DNA of 64,000 nt from Candidatus Contubernalis alkalaceticus (GTDB lineage: Bacteria > Bacillota > Dethiobacteria > SKNC01), in the NCBI RefSeq assembly GCF_022558445.1, contig NZ_CP054699.1, forward strand, positions 2,930,001-2,994,000, in the 5' to 3' direction. A program made the translations under genes and the position numbers. Below the pieces are notes generated by a model. That model was not told the DNA's origin. It did not search any database and worked only from the letters and a program-made list of their open reading frames with translations. Of this stretch, positions 41,381 to 50,859 are shown in pieces; position 1 is the stretch's first letter; every line of letters begins with the position of its first letter.

Positions 41381-42516
41381 GCTTTACTTCCTCCAAATGC
41401 ATCCTTCACTTTATCAAATATTCCTTTATGATTTAAAGTGGAAAGGTCTTCACCACTTTCTTTTGCAAACTGCTTAAGGAGTTCTTTTTGTTTTGCCGTG
41501 AGTTTTGCGGGAACATCCACCACCACTTTTACGTGCTGATCCCCCCGTCCCATACCCCTGAGGCGGGGAATCCCCTTGCCTTTAATTTTAAAGAATGTCC
41601 CGGATTTTGTGCCATCGGGTATTCTAAGCTTTGCTTTTCCCTCCAACGTAGGAACCATGATTTCTCCTCCCAGGGAGGCCATTACGAAACTGATGGGAAT
41701 CTCACAATAAATATTATCCCCCCGGCGCTGGAATATTTCATGGGCAGCCACATCAAGAATCACATAAAGATCCCCGGGAGGGCCTCCCTTAACTCCGGCT
41801 TCACCTTCTCCTGAAACCCTGAGCCGGGTTCCCCGTTCTACCCCCGCCGGAATTTTAACTTCAATTTTTTTGCTTTTTCTTACCCTTCCTGCCCCACTGC
41901 AGTCAGTACAGGGATCAGTAATAATCCTACCCTCCCCCTGACAGCGGCTGCAGGCCCTCACATTAATAAACCGGCCAAAGGCAGTATTTTGCGCATATCT
42001 TATTTCTCCGCTGCCCTTACACTCAGGACAAGTATCCGGAGAAGTCCCGGGCTCTGCCCCACTGCCGTCACAGCGGTTACAGGTCTCCATCCTGGGGACC
42101 TTTATATTTACGGTCTTTCCAAAGGCCGCTTCTTCAAAGCTGACCTCCATGTCATACCGGAGGTCAGAACCTCTCTGAGGCCCACCGGACCGGCGGGGGC
42201 GAAATCCCCCGCCAAAAAAACTATCAAAAATATCTTCAAATCCGCCCCCAAAGCCTGAACCGGAAAAATCAAACCCCTGACCCTGATTGGGATCCACGTG
42301 ACCAAACTGGTCGTAGTGGGCCCGCTTCTGAGAGTCAGCCAGGACATCATAGGCTTCCTTTACTTCTTTAAACTTTTTTGCCGATTCTTCATCCCCAGCA
42401 TTAAAATCCGGATGATATTTTCGGGCAAATTTACGATACGCTTTTTTTATTTCATCTGCTGAGGCATCTCTGTTTAACCCCAACACTTCATAATAATCCT
42501 GCTTACTGGCCATCAT
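41377..42516 (-). CDS. dnaJ: chaperone DnaJ
   Basis: 379 residues. J domain ([20 protein letters not shown] with HPD), a Gly/Phe linker, four CxxCxGxG zinc repeats ([32 protein letters not shown]) and the C-terminal substrate domains. It delivers unfolded clients to DnaK and stimulates its ATPase. ATG behind GAGGAGC, 76 bp after dnaK, in the CIRCE-controlled operon. Full length, no oddities. Confidence 0.97.
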   Translation of the reverse strand: MMASKQDYYEVLGLNRDASADEIKKAYRKFARKYHPDFNAGDEESAKKFKEVKEAYDVLADSQKRAHYDQFGHVDPNQGQGFDFSGSGFGGGFEDIFDSFFGGGFRPRRSGGPQRGSDLRYDMEVSFEEAAFGKTVNIKVPRMETCNRCDGSGAEPGTSPDTCPECKGSGEIRYAQNTAFGRFINVRACSRCQGEGRIITDPCTDCSGAGRVRKSKKIEVKIPAGVERGTRLRVSGEGEAGVKGGPPGDLYVILDVAAHEIFQRRGDNIYCEIPISFVMASLGGEIMVPTLEGKAKLRIPDGTKSGTFFKIKGKGIPRLRGMGRGDQHVKVVVDVPAKLTAKQKELLKQFAKESGEDLSTLNHKGIFDKVKDAFGGSKA

Positions 42517-42592
42517 CGACTAGCTCCTCACTTTAAAGAATAGCTCCTGTTATCCTTTTAAATCATTAAATATAGAAAGGCTTTTACAGAGT

Positions 42593-44431
42593 TTAATCCA
42601 CTTCCTCAAAATCCGCATCCACTACATCCTCCTCGGCAGGTGCACCTTCCTGACCGCCTGTATCCTGCTGGTCACCTTCGGCGGCCTGCTGATCCTGCTT
42701 TACCTTTTCATACATCTTGGTGGAGAGATTATGCAGATGCTTAGTCAGCTCTTCCACAGCGTTGTTAATAGCTTCTACGTCTTCACCCTTGGCAGCCTCT
42801 TTTACCTTCTCCATGGACTTATCGATTTCCTCTCGTTCCTCGGCGGAAACCTGTTCCTCCAGGTCTTTCAACGTTTTTTCGGTGCTATAAACGGTTGAAT
42901 CTGCACTGTTTCGGGCATCTACCAGTTCTCTGCGCTTTTTATCTTCTTCCGCGAATTTTTCTGATTCTTGAACCATTTTATCAATTTCATCGTCGGAAAG
43001 ACTGGTGGTTGCCTTAATGGTAATACTCTGTACTTTCCCGGTTCCCAGGTCTTTAGCAGAAACGTTCACAATACCATTGGAATCGATGTCAAAGCTAACT
43101 TCAACCTGAGGAATTCCCCGGGGTGATGGGGGAATCCCATCCAGAATAAACCTTCCCAGGGTTTTGTTATCCGCTGCCATCTGTCTTTCTCCCTGCATAA
43201 CATGAATTTCTACACTGGTTTGATTATCTGCAGCTGTGGAGAAGATCTGCTTTCGGTCCGTGGGGATGGTGGTATTTCTTTCGATAATCCTGGTAAAGAC
43301 TCCACCCAGGGTTTCAATCCCTAAAGACAGAGGAGTTACATCCAAAAGCAGGACATCCTTTACTTCTCCCCCCAGCACCCCTGCCTGGATGGCTGCCCCT
43401 AAGGCCACCACCTCATCAGGGTTAACCCCTTTATGGGGCTCTTTGCCCAAAAGGTCTTTAATAGCCTGCTGTACTGCAGGGATCCGGGTGGAACCTCCCA
43501 CCAGAATCACCTTATTAATCTGTTCCGGTTTCAGTCCGGAATCCGATAGGGCCTGTCGAGTAGGGCCCATGGTTTTTTCAATTAAATCCCGGGTAAGTTC
43601 CTCAAACTTAGCCCTGCTTATGTTATAATCCAAATGCTTGGGGCCTTCCTGTGTGGCAGTTATAAAAGGAAGGTTGACATTAGTTGTGGTTACACTGGAA
43701 AGCTCTACCTTAGCCTTTTCCGATGCCTCCCTGAGTCTCTGCAGAGCCATTTTATCCTGCCTTAAGTCTACCCCGTTATCTTTTTTAAACTGGTCAGCCA
43801 GATAGTTAATCAGCTTTTCATCAAAATCATCGCCTCCCAGCTTATTATTACCGCTGGTAGCCTTAACTTCAATGACCCCTTCTCCTAAATCCAAAATAGA
43901 AATATCAAAGGTTCCGCCCCCCAGGTCAAAAACCAGGATAGTTTGATCTTCTCCTTTATCCAGGCCATAAGCCAGAGCAGCCGCGGTGGGCTCGTTAATA
44001 ATTCGCAAAACCTCCAGCCCCGCAATTTTACCGGCATCCTTGGTGGCCTGCCGCTGACTGTCGGAGAAATACGCAGGAACCGTAATTACCGCCTGTTCTA
44101 CTTTTTCTCCCAGGTAGCTTTCCGCATCTTTTTTTAGTTTCTGCAGAACCATGGCAGAAATCTCCTGGGGAGTATAATCCTTATCATCAATTTTTACTTT
44201 AAATTTTGTTCCCATATGCCTCTTCACAGAAAGAATAGTCCTCTCGGTGTTAGTTATGGCCTGACGCTTAGCCACCTGACCTACCAGGCGTTCTCCGGTT
44301 TTGGTAAACGCTACGATAGAAGAGGTAAGCCGTTCTCCCTCGGCATTGGCGATAATCTTCGGTTCTCCGCCCTCCATAACAGCTACAACTGAGTTAGTAG
44401 TTCCTAAGTCAATTCCTATTACTTTACTCAT
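42593..44431 (-). CDS. dnaK: chaperone DnaK (Hsp70)
   Basis: 612 residues. Starts [20 protein letters not shown] (phosphate 1 loop), [20 protein letters not shown] (phosphate 2), [13 protein letters not shown] (adenosine), linker [15 protein letters not shown], then the substrate domain and helical lid, ending with an acidic [13 protein letters not shown] tail. ATP-driven folding and heat-shock chaperone. 27 bp after grpE, in the hrcA operon. Confidence 0.98.
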   Translation of the reverse strand: MSKVIGIDLGTTNSVVAVMEGGEPKIIANAEGERLTSSIVAFTKTGERLVGQVAKRQAITNTERTILSVKRHMGTKFKVKIDDKDYTPQEISAMVLQKLKKDAESYLGEKVEQAVITVPAYFSDSQRQATKDAGKIAGLEVLRIINEPTAAALAYGLDKGEDQTILVFDLGGGTFDISILDLGEGVIEVKATSGNNKLGGDDFDEKLINYLADQFKKDNGVDLRQDKMALQRLREASEKAKVELSSVTTTNVNLPFITATQEGPKHLDYNISRAKFEELTRDLIEKTMGPTRQALSDSGLKPEQINKVILVGGSTRIPAVQQAIKDLLGKEPHKGVNPDEVVALGAAIQAGVLGGEVKDVLLLDVTPLSLGIETLGGVFTRIIERNTTIPTDRKQIFSTAADNQTSVEIHVMQGERQMAADNKTLGRFILDGIPPSPRGIPQVEVSFDIDSNGIVNVSAKDLGTGKVQSITIKATTSLSDDEIDKMVQESEKFAEEDKKRRELVDARNSADSTVYSTEKTLKDLEEQVSAEEREEIDKSMEKVKEAAKGEDVEAINNAVEELTKHLHNLSTKMYEKVKQDQQAAEGDQQDTGGQEGAPAEEDVVDADFEEVD

Positions 44432-44458
44432 AAATTTTTTACCCTCCTCTGTATATTA

Positions 44459-45124
44459 TTATTTAGCCACTTTAACCATGCTTGGCCTGATTAATTTATC
44501 TTTAAATTTATAACCCTTTTGAAATTCTTCGATAACTAAATTTTCCTCATGGCCTTCGCTTTCCACATGCATCACTGCTTCATGAACATAGGGATCAAAA
44601 ACTTCCCCCTCCGCTATGATCTGCTCTAAACCTTCTTTCTTTAATACTTCTTTTAGCTGTTTAAATATCATTTCTACCCCGGATACGAAACCTTCGCCCT
44701 TTTCTCCGGAATCCAGAGCCCTTTCAAAGTTATCAATCACCGGAACAAGGGATTTAAATAATTCTGCCAGGGCATACTGAACACAGCGGTTCTGTTCCCC
44801 CAGAGACCTTTTACGATAATTGTCAAAATCTGCCTGCAAACGCTGCATCCTGGCAAACAGCTCATCTTTTTCTTTTTGTAAGCTTTGCACCTGCTGCATC
44901 AATGTTTCCTCAACTTCCTGAACTTCCTCAACGCTTGTAATTTCTTCATCAATATCACCAAATCCTCTTTTTTCCAAATCATTTTGTCGAAAATTTTTTA
45001 CACCCTCACCTGCCCCGCCGTTCTTTTCATCCTTCGAAAGAAATTCATCATGCAGCCGTTCTTTTTCTCCGGTGCTGTTAGGTTTGTTAGATGGGTTTCT
45101 TTCATTGTTACAACCTTTCTCCAT
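44459..45124 (-). CDS. grpE: nucleotide exchange factor GrpE
   Basis: 221 residues from the ATG at 45124 behind AGGAGG; a longer upstream frame lacks a site. A charged N-terminus, long coiled coil (LQKEKDELFARMQRLQADFD, NYRKRS), then the signature VIDNFERAL, EAVMHVESEGHE and QKGYKFKDKLIRPSMVKVAK. Exchanges ADP on DnaK. 94 bp after hrcA. Confidence 0.95.
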   Translation of the reverse strand: MEKGCNNERNPSNKPNSTGEKERLHDEFLSKDEKNGGAGEGVKNFRQNDLEKRGFGDIDEEITSVEEVQEVEETLMQQVQSLQKEKDELFARMQRLQADFDNYRKRSLGEQNRCVQYALAELFKSLVPVIDNFERALDSGEKGEGFVSGVEMIFKQLKEVLKKEGLEQIIAEGEVFDPYVHEAVMHVESEGHEENLVIEEFQKGYKFKDKLIRPSMVKVAK

Positions 45125-45218
45125 ATCCAAGTACCTCCTGTTAAATTTAAAACAAAAATATCCTCTTTTACCTTTTTGGATATACAAAAATAATCAAAGA
45201 ACAAATTAAGCAAAAACA

Positions 45219-46256
45219 TTATTTTTTATAAATATCATTTAGAATACCGTTTAGTTCCTGGGTGATATGCTCCACGATAGTAATTACTTTAGAGTAATTC
45301 ATTCTGGTTGGACCCAAGACCCCAATTGAACCTATGGTCTTCTCTCCCACCCTGTAGGTTGCCGTTATCAAGCTGCATTCTTGTATTTCTTCAATGGTTA
45401 TCTCTTCTCCGATAATAACCTGCATCCTGTCTGCTGTGGAAGCATCCTCCAGCAGTTTAGACAGGAGAGTTTCCTCCTCCAAAACATCAAAAATCTTTTT
45501 TATTTTGGATACATCTTTAAAGTCCGGTTGGTTTAAGATATTGGCAGTCCCCCCCAGATAGACTTTTTTTTCCTTCTCAAAGGAAAAACTTTCATCTAAG
45601 AGATTGATGGCCTGCTCAATAAAGTCCATCTGGTGAATCATTTCAACTTTCATTTCCCGAATTAAAGTATTGGTAATCCTATCGATACTCAACCCTTTTA
45701 ATTTCCTATTCATATATTCAACAATTTTAAACAATTCCTCAGTGGAAAGCATCCGGGGAAGCTCGATAATTTTATTCTCCACAAACCCGGTATCTGTGGT
45801 CAGTATTACTAGAGCCTTACTTGCATCCAGAGGAAAAATTTGAAGCTGCTGAAAAGCACTTTTTTGAATTTGAGGCCCCAGGATTAAGGTTGTATATTGG
45901 GTGATAGCAGAAAGCACTTTAGCGGTGTGCTGAACAATCTTGTCAATTTCTCTAAGCTTAATGTTATAAAGCTTATGAATCCAGGCAATTTCATTGGCGG
46001 ATAAATCTTTGAATTCCATAAGGGAATCCACATAAAAACGGTACCCTTTTTGAGAAGGAATCCGTCCCGATGAAGTGTAGAGCTGTTCTAAGTAACCCAG
46101 CTCCTCCAAATCCGACATTTCATTTCGAATTGTGGCGGGACTTAAATCCAGGCCATAACGGCGGGCAATGGTCCTGGAACCAACAGGTTCCGCAGTTTTA
46201 ATGTATTCTGTAATTACTGCCTGCAGTATTTGCTTTTTTCTTTGAGAAAGGCTCAT
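45219..46256 (-). CDS. hrcA: heat-inducible transcription repressor HrcA
   Basis: 345 residues from the ATG at 46256 (GGAG nine bases upstream; an ATG three codons earlier touches the site). N-terminal winged helix SQRKKQILQAVITEYIKTAE, PVGSRTIARRYGLDLSPATI, RNEMSDLEELGYLEQ, then the HrcA core (VYLGGTANILNQPDF, GVLGPTRMNYSKVI). It represses by binding CIRCE; GroEL keeps it active, and heat releases it. First gene of the operon and its own target. Confidence 0.97.
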   Translation of the reverse strand: MSLSQRKKQILQAVITEYIKTAEPVGSRTIARRYGLDLSPATIRNEMSDLEELGYLEQLYTSSGRIPSQKGYRFYVDSLMEFKDLSANEIAWIHKLYNIKLREIDKIVQHTAKVLSAITQYTTLILGPQIQKSAFQQLQIFPLDASKALVILTTDTGFVENKIIELPRMLSTEELFKIVEYMNRKLKGLSIDRITNTLIREMKVEMIHQMDFIEQAINLLDESFSFEKEKKVYLGGTANILNQPDFKDVSKIKKIFDVLEEETLLSKLLEDASTADRMQVIIGEEITIEEIQECSLITATYRVGEKTIGSIGVLGPTRMNYSKVITIVEHITQELNGILNDIYKK

Positions 46257-46271
46257 TGTCAGCATCTCCTG

Positions 46272-46298
46272 TTAGCACTCTAGCTTGGTGAGTGCTAA
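46272..46298 (-). promoter_or_regulatory. CIRCE operator
   Basis: TTAGCACTC - nine bases - GAGTGCTAA, a perfect match to the consensus, 16 bp before the hrcA start and downstream of the promoter -10. Binding site of HrcA. Confidence 0.98.
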
Positions 46299-46311
46299 AT
46301 TTTCTAATTAA

Positions 46312-46340
46312 AAAATACCACTCCCCGGGGTATTTGTCAA
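46312..46340 (-). promoter_or_regulatory. sigma-A promoter of the hrcA operon
   Basis: On the minus strand TTGACA (46340-46335), 17 bases, TATTTT (46317-46312). The CIRCE starts 14 bases past the -10, so repressor covers the transcription start. Confidence 0.85.
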
Positions 46341-46466
46341 GTTCTTAAAAGCAATTTTGACCCTTATTTGTAGAATTTGTCTAATGCTATTGGCAAAAAC
46401 CTCGAAAAGTTAATGGAACCTTAACTTCTTGATAATATTTTTCAAATTAGTTTTTAAAAAGTGAAA

Positions 46467-46748
46467 TTATATTTTTTCATGCAGATAAGTGGTATGTATG
46501 AGCACTCCGGGATAGAAGCAGGTTTTAAAGATGGCCGGCAGTGACAGCCTGACAGTTTCCCCGCCAAAGGTAAGCCGCAGTAATCCCCCCGTTTCTAAAT
46601 CCAGAACAAATGACTGAAGAGGTGTTTCTATACCTGCCAGTTGATTTATATTTCTTTCCACCTGATTAAAAGCAAAATATAGAATTCCCAAAAACAAAAA
46701 AAGGGTTAAACCAATACTACAGTAATATTTGAAAAGACGTTTGCTCAA
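46467..46748 (-). CDS. small membrane protein of unknown function between spoIIP and hrcA
   Basis: 93 residues: a helix at ~10-28 (YYCSIGLTLFLFLGILYFAF) and a soluble C-terminal ~60 residues with a beta pattern (SFVLDLETGGLLRLTFGGET). No family recognised. It occupies the place between spoIIP and hrcA where lepA and hemW are found in many Clostridia. The start ATG has no strong ribosome site visible. Confidence 0.6.
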   Translation of the reverse strand: MSKRLFKYYCSIGLTLFLFLGILYFAFNQVERNINQLAGIETPLQSFVLDLETGGLLRLTFGGETVRLSLPAIFKTCFYPGVLIHTTYLHEKI

Positions 46749-46922
46749 ATTTTTCTATCCTTTCACAGCCTTCAGTTTAAACTGCCCGGCATTTTTTCTT
46801 TCCTTATTATAATATAAATATAACTATTAACAGGCCATTACAAAATAGTTTTACCCTTTCATAAAAAATTATTTATCCCTTTGTAGTTAAAATCTCTTTC
46901 TCTACCTTTCTAAATACAGACG

Positions 46923-46952
46923 AAAGAAAAGACAGGAGAGCCTTCCCCTGTC
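46923..46952 (-). terminator. terminator of the gpr-spoIIP unit
   Basis: Minus strand GACAGG...CCTGTC (46952-46931) followed by TTTTCTTT, 30 bp after the spoIIP stop. Confidence 0.8.
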
Positions 46953-46981
46953 CTGCTGCCTGTATTATTTCTTACTGGAGA

Positions 46982-48130
46982 TCACAGCTCTTTGAACAAT
47001 TCACCTATAATTTCCGCCACATAACGCCCGGTTCTAAGGGCTTCCTCCAGGCTGTTCCTGTGGCCTCCGATTTCCAACAAAATAGCCTGGGGATGAACCT
47101 CCTGGTTGTAGGTGAAACGTCTTTCTGAAATTCCCCTGGAAAGCCCGGGGTAAAGTTCTTCACTCTTTTCATGAAAATTATAAGCAAATCCATAGTTCTG
47201 TTTCCATCTAGAGTGATCTGAACCCAGCACAATTAGAGTTTTCCCAACATCCTGCCCGTTAATTTGGGTTGTGGACACCTCCCGGCTGACTCCATCCCGG
47301 TGAAGGTCAATAACCATGGCAGCCTCCGGATACCTTTTAACCAGCTCTTTTACCGTTTCAATGGACTTGCTGTAGGCCTCGTTATGAGGGATATTATGTA
47401 TTTCTTTGTTGTGGATTACTTTAATTCCGTAATCATTTTCAAGATATTGAATAATTTCTTCTGCCACCCGTACCACCGTTTGGCTTAAATCCGTTGTATA
47501 GTTCTGACCTGAGGTGGGAAAAAAGGATTCGGTAGTATGAGAATGGTAAATAATTACCAGAGGGCTTAACTCCTGTCCCAAAGAAGAATTCATCAAATGA
47601 TCATTAGGATTTCCCTCCATTAGTTCTTCTTCCTGCTGAATTTTTTCCATCATAATGGAATCATCCTCCAGAGAATAGGATTCCGCCAAAAGAGAAACCA
47701 TTTCCATGGAGGTTAACTGGGAATTGAGAAAAGTTTTTGGGTCATCGGGATTCACCCGGGTTAAGGCGTATAGTGTGGATTTTAGCATATTGTCATTATG
47801 GTTCTTGTCTGGCTTTAAAGCAATTTCGTCATCTTTAACCATGTCCATGTCCACACCATCAGTGTTTTCCAATTCAACCATCCCTGGTATATTTTGACTC
47901 AGTATATTTTTTAATACCTCCTGCTGCCAGGAAACATCCTTTATAGTGCTTTGAGCTGAACTAGAAACTGTCGAAACCCGGCTGACCATGTGGCTGCCCA
48001 ATGCAAAAACTAAACCGGCAATTAAGATCAAAATTACTGCTGTTACCAGCCCGCTGTTTAAACCACCGCTGTATTCTCTTCTTTTGCTCCTTTTAGGCCT
48101 TACTTTTTTAAAATGTATTATTTTAGCCAT
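46982..48130 (-). CDS. spoIIP: stage II sporulation protein P
   Basis: 382 residues from the ATG at 48130 (GGGTGA upstream; a Met six codons earlier has no site). One N-terminal helix (VTAVILILIAGLVFALG, ~25-45) anchors it. The catalytic region has VIIYHSHTTESFFPTSG, AMVIDLHRDGVSR and ILLEIGGHRNSLEEA, the zinc amidase/lytic transglycosylase core. With SpoIID and SpoIIM it degrades septal peptidoglycan during engulfment. Downstream of gpr on the same strand, the usual order. Confidence 0.95.
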   Translation of the reverse strand: MAKIIHFKKVRPKRSKRREYSGGLNSGLVTAVILILIAGLVFALGSHMVSRVSTVSSSAQSTIKDVSWQQEVLKNILSQNIPGMVELENTDGVDMDMVKDDEIALKPDKNHNDNMLKSTLYALTRVNPDDPKTFLNSQLTSMEMVSLLAESYSLEDDSIMMEKIQQEEELMEGNPNDHLMNSSLGQELSPLVIIYHSHTTESFFPTSGQNYTTDLSQTVVRVAEEIIQYLENDYGIKVIHNKEIHNIPHNEAYSKSIETVKELVKRYPEAAMVIDLHRDGVSREVSTTQINGQDVGKTLIVLGSDHSRWKQNYGFAYNFHEKSEELYPGLSRGISERRFTYNQEVHPQAILLEIGGHRNSLEEALRTGRYVAEIIGELFKEL

Positions 48131-48203
48131 GTAATCACCCTGCTTCATAAATTAATTGGTCTTTTCACTAAAAATTTTAAAGTGGAGTCCATATATACCT
48201 ATT

Positions 48204-48235
48204 AAAAAACCCGGCCTCCTAGACCAGGTTTTTTT
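48204..48235 (-). terminator. terminator downstream of gpr
   Basis: Minus strand AAAAAACCTGG...CCGGGTTTTTT with a GC-rich stem, 33 bp after the gpr stop and before spoIIP, so spoIIP may have its own promoter too. Confidence 0.8.
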
Positions 48236-48267
48236 AAAAAGTTGATTAATTTATATTAAGTTTTTAA

Positions 48268-49269
48268 CTAATGCATATATTTGGTTGATTCTTCCCTGTG
48301 AATTACAGGATGAAAGGCGGCATTTAACCCTCCGGAAACAATAATGGAAATATCATCGATGATAGTATCAATCTCTTTTGGAGTAACCATCAGGTTTTCA
48401 TTATAGGGCTCCAGCACCTCTTTTATCAGTGCAAATCTTTCATCCCGCTCCATTCCTTCCAGCACATTAAATATTTTACTTCCCTCGGGATTTTGTTTGA
48501 TGAGTTTGTCAACTGCCCGATCGATGGTATCCAGAGTAATGGTAACTGCATCTACCACCGTAGGAACTCCCACGGCAATTACCGGGACTCCTAAAGTCTG
48601 CCGGTTAATTCCCATCCGCTTGTTGCCAACACCGGATCCGGGGTTAATGCCGGTATCGGCAATCTGAATAGTGGTATTAACTCTGGACATACTTCTAGAA
48701 GCCAGGGCATCAATAGCCAATACCAGGTCCGGCTTAATATTTTGTACTATGCCCAATATAATTTCACTGGTCTCTATGCCGGTGAGTCCTAAAACTCCTG
48801 GAGCTATGGCACATACCGAACGGTATCCATCCCCCAAAACCTCCGGGGTTAATGTCATCAGGTGTCGGGTAACCAGCAGATCCCTTACCACCCTGGGACC
48901 CAAAGCATCGGGAGTAACATTCCAGTTTCCAAGGCCCACCACCAGAATGTTCATTTCCTCCGTAAACTGCGCCATGTTATTCAATTCCCGGGTAAAGGTC
49001 TGACTAACCCTGTCCTGTAAAGGGATATCCCTTTTCCGCAGCCCAGGGACTTCCAGGGTAATATAGTTTCCAACCGCTTTACCGATTCTTTTCTGCCCTT
49101 CTTGATTTAGAACGGAAACCCTGTTCACAGCGATTCCATTATCTTCACTTCTATCTACTTTTACTCCAGGTATTTCCTCTTGAGGGCTGACGGCAACCAT
49201 CTCTGCTGCTTCAATTGCCAAATCAGTGCGAAACCAACCCACCAAGTTTTCTACAGACCCATCTGCCAT
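48268..49269 (-). CDS. gpr: germination protease GPR
   Basis: 333 residues, normal for GPR. The N-terminal propeptide ends near RTDLAIEAAE, which resembles the autoprocessing and SASP cleavage sites. Conserved core: NILVVGLGNWNVTPDALGPR, IAPGVLGLTGIETSEI, DLVLAIDALASRSMSRVNTT, GINPGSGVGNKRMGI, then VGVPTVVDA. It degrades small acid-soluble spore proteins at germination. The forespore sigma-G promoter should lie in 49270-49368; I could not assign boxes with confidence. Confidence 0.96.
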   Translation of the reverse strand: MADGSVENLVGWFRTDLAIEAAEMVAVSPQEEIPGVKVDRSEDNGIAVNRVSVLNQEGQKRIGKAVGNYITLEVPGLRKRDIPLQDRVSQTFTRELNNMAQFTEEMNILVVGLGNWNVTPDALGPRVVRDLLVTRHLMTLTPEVLGDGYRSVCAIAPGVLGLTGIETSEIILGIVQNIKPDLVLAIDALASRSMSRVNTTIQIADTGINPGSGVGNKRMGINRQTLGVPVIAVGVPTVVDAVTITLDTIDRAVDKLIKQNPEGSKIFNVLEGMERDERFALIKEVLEPYNENLMVTPKEIDTIIDDISIIVSGGLNAAFHPVIHREESTKYMH

Positions 49270-49368
49270 ACATACACCCCTTCATTTTCAGGAGGTTCAC
49301 CCCCCTTACTTATTACCCGCTGTTGGCACAAATCTTTTAAAGCATTTTACCACCTAATTACAACTGGA

Positions 49369-49695
49369 CTATCTAAGTTCTGTAGGGACAAATGCGTCAA
49401 TGATCCCGATGATCAATGCCGCCAGCAGAGCACCCAGGATAGATACTCTCATAGCAGGCACAATAAACTGTGCCACGTATATTACTACTGCCGCTGTAAT
49501 AAATCCCACTACACCACGGTTTTGAGGAGATATCTTTTCTCCCATCAAGTTTTCGATAATAAAACCCAGAAGTGATATGACAATTGCTGCCAGTAAAGCC
49601 TCACCAAAACCTAACACAGCAAAGCCGGGAAGTAAGAATCCTACGAACATGATCACCAAGGCAGAAACAATAAATCGTATAATTAACCGAAACAT
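49369..49695 (-). CDS. phage-holin-family/YvlD-like membrane protein
   Basis: 108 residues, four helices (LIIRFIVSALVIMFVGFLLP, EALLAAIVISLLGFIIENLM, GVVGFITAAVVIYVAQFIVP, ILGALLAALIIGIIDAFVPT). This is the conserved small four-helix protein often called phage holin family or DUF1440-like. In Bacillus YvlD is linked to envelope stress. Start ATG behind AGGAGG. Confidence 0.8.
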   Translation of the reverse strand: MFRLIIRFIVSALVIMFVGFLLPGFAVLGFGEALLAAIVISLLGFIIENLMGEKISPQNRGVVGFITAAVVIYVAQFIVPAMRVSILGALLAALIIGIIDAFVPTELR

Positions 49696-49783
49696 TTTTT
49701 CACCTCCTGGTCATAATTTGTATAAACATTAAACATTATATATCTTAACCAACAGACATCTTATTATACGTTTCCACCTGCAA

Positions 49784-49822
49784 AAAAAGGAAGAGTCATG
49801 GGAAACCCTTCCTTTTTAAAAA
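49784..49822 (-). terminator. bidirectional-looking terminator
   Basis: AAAAAAAGGAAG...CTTCCTTTTT (49784-49820), stem extended by GGGAAACCC. T-runs on both strands. It follows the minus-strand pseudogene at 49852. Confidence 0.75.
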
Positions 49823-49851
49823 AATTATCTTTTTTTTAATTTTTACTGTTA

Positions 49852-50275
49852 TTATTCTACATTATCTTCCCTGGCTGTTCGGAGTTTACGGAAACAGCTG
49901 AGTCCCAATCCACCCAACGCAGCCATTATGGTCAAACCTCCCGCAGGGGAAGCAAAACTTGGCAGGCTCATGTTTCCAGCCAGGCTTGACTCATCGGGAA
50001 GTTCATAATCTGAAGGGTCGTAGTCCAACACCAGCAGGACACCTGTTCCCTCTGCACCATAAAGATTGGCCTGGTCCCTACCCTTATCAATCAGGGTGTT
50101 TACCCGGGACTCACCTTTAGAAATCAGCTCATCCCTGTCCCCAAAGGTGATAGCTCCCACGGGACAAGCTTCAGAGCAGTAGGTTTCATCGCCCTTAAGA
50201 CCCCTTCAAAGCACAGGGAACATTTCTCAGCCTTACCCCTCTCAGAATAACTACTGGCAATATTCTTGTCAGTTA
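49852..50275 (-). pseudogene. 4Fe-4S ferredoxin subunit (HybA/FdnH type), C-terminal remnant with frameshift
   Basis: Minus strand: NKNIASSYSERGKAEKCSLC then a one-base shift near 50203, then KGDETYCSEACPVGAITFGD, linker, and a C-terminal helix (GLTIMAALGGLGLSCFRKL). The cysteine pattern KCSLC...CxxxCP belongs to the last clusters of iron-sulfur subunits of molybdopterin oxidoreductases or hydrogenases. The N-terminal clusters are missing. No partner gene in the window. Confidence 0.7.
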
Positions 50276-50385
50276 TAATCTAGATTTATTTGCTGCTGTA
50301 TTTTTGTTTAAAAAATAATGAATCTTAATAATTTTATAAATTTTAGTAACAAAATTTATGAATTTGAGTTATAAGTCAATTTTAG

Positions 50386-50414
50386 TTGCATTTTACTTAT
50401 TAAAATGATAAAAT
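50386..50414 (+). promoter_or_regulatory. promoter of rpsT
   Basis: TTGCAT (50386-50391), 17 bases, TAAAAT (50409-50414), 75 bp before the start in an AT-rich upstream region. Confidence 0.65.
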
Positions 50415-50488
50415 AGCCTATGGTTTTATAAATAGAAATTTTAAATTTTTTATAATTAACATCATCTTTGGGGAAGGGAGGGAATTAG

Positions 50489-50758
50489 ATGCCGAACACT
50501 AGAAGTGCAGCCAAAAGGGTAAAAACAAATTTAATACGGGCCAAGAGAAATAAGTCCGTTAAAACTGTGCTAAAAAGCAGTATTCGCCGTTTTCAGGAAG
50601 CCATAAACTCTGATAATGTAGAGGAGGCTAAAACAGCTTTAGTTAAAGCCTGCAAGGTTATCGATAAAGCTGTGGTACATGGAGTTATACACAAAAATAA
50701 CGCCTCCCGCAAGAAATCCCGTTTAGCCAGAATGTTAAATAAAAAAATAGCTGTTTAG
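50489..50758 (+). CDS. rpsT: 30S ribosomal protein S20
   Basis: 89 residues: MPNTRSAAKRVKTNLIRAKR, NKSVKTVLKSSIRRFQEAIN, AVVHGVIHKNNASRKKSRLA. Three-helix basic protein that binds 16S rRNA. ATG behind GGGAGGGAATT. It stands alone and divergent from the gpr-spoIIP-hrcA block, with its own terminator. Confidence 0.97.
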   Translation: MPNTRSAAKRVKTNLIRAKRNKSVKTVLKSSIRRFQEAINSDNVEEAKTALVKACKVIDKAVVHGVIHKNNASRKKSRLARMLNKKIAV

Positions 50759-50807
50759 CATCAGTTCTTACATCAGAAAACTATTAGTAATTTGAACTAT
50801 TATTTTA

Positions 50808-50843
50808 AAAAAAGAAGGCACAGTTAATGTGCTTCTTTTATTT
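50808..50843 (+). terminator. terminator of rpsT
   Basis: AAAAGAAGGCAC...GTGCTTCTTTTATTTT between rpsT and nadE; one bulged base in the stem. Confidence 0.75.
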
Positions 50844-50859
50844 TAAGGGGGATTAACCA

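Noticed and set aside
43236-43628. Plus-strand frame opposite dnaK
   Set aside because: Shadow of dnaK, with low-complexity composition.
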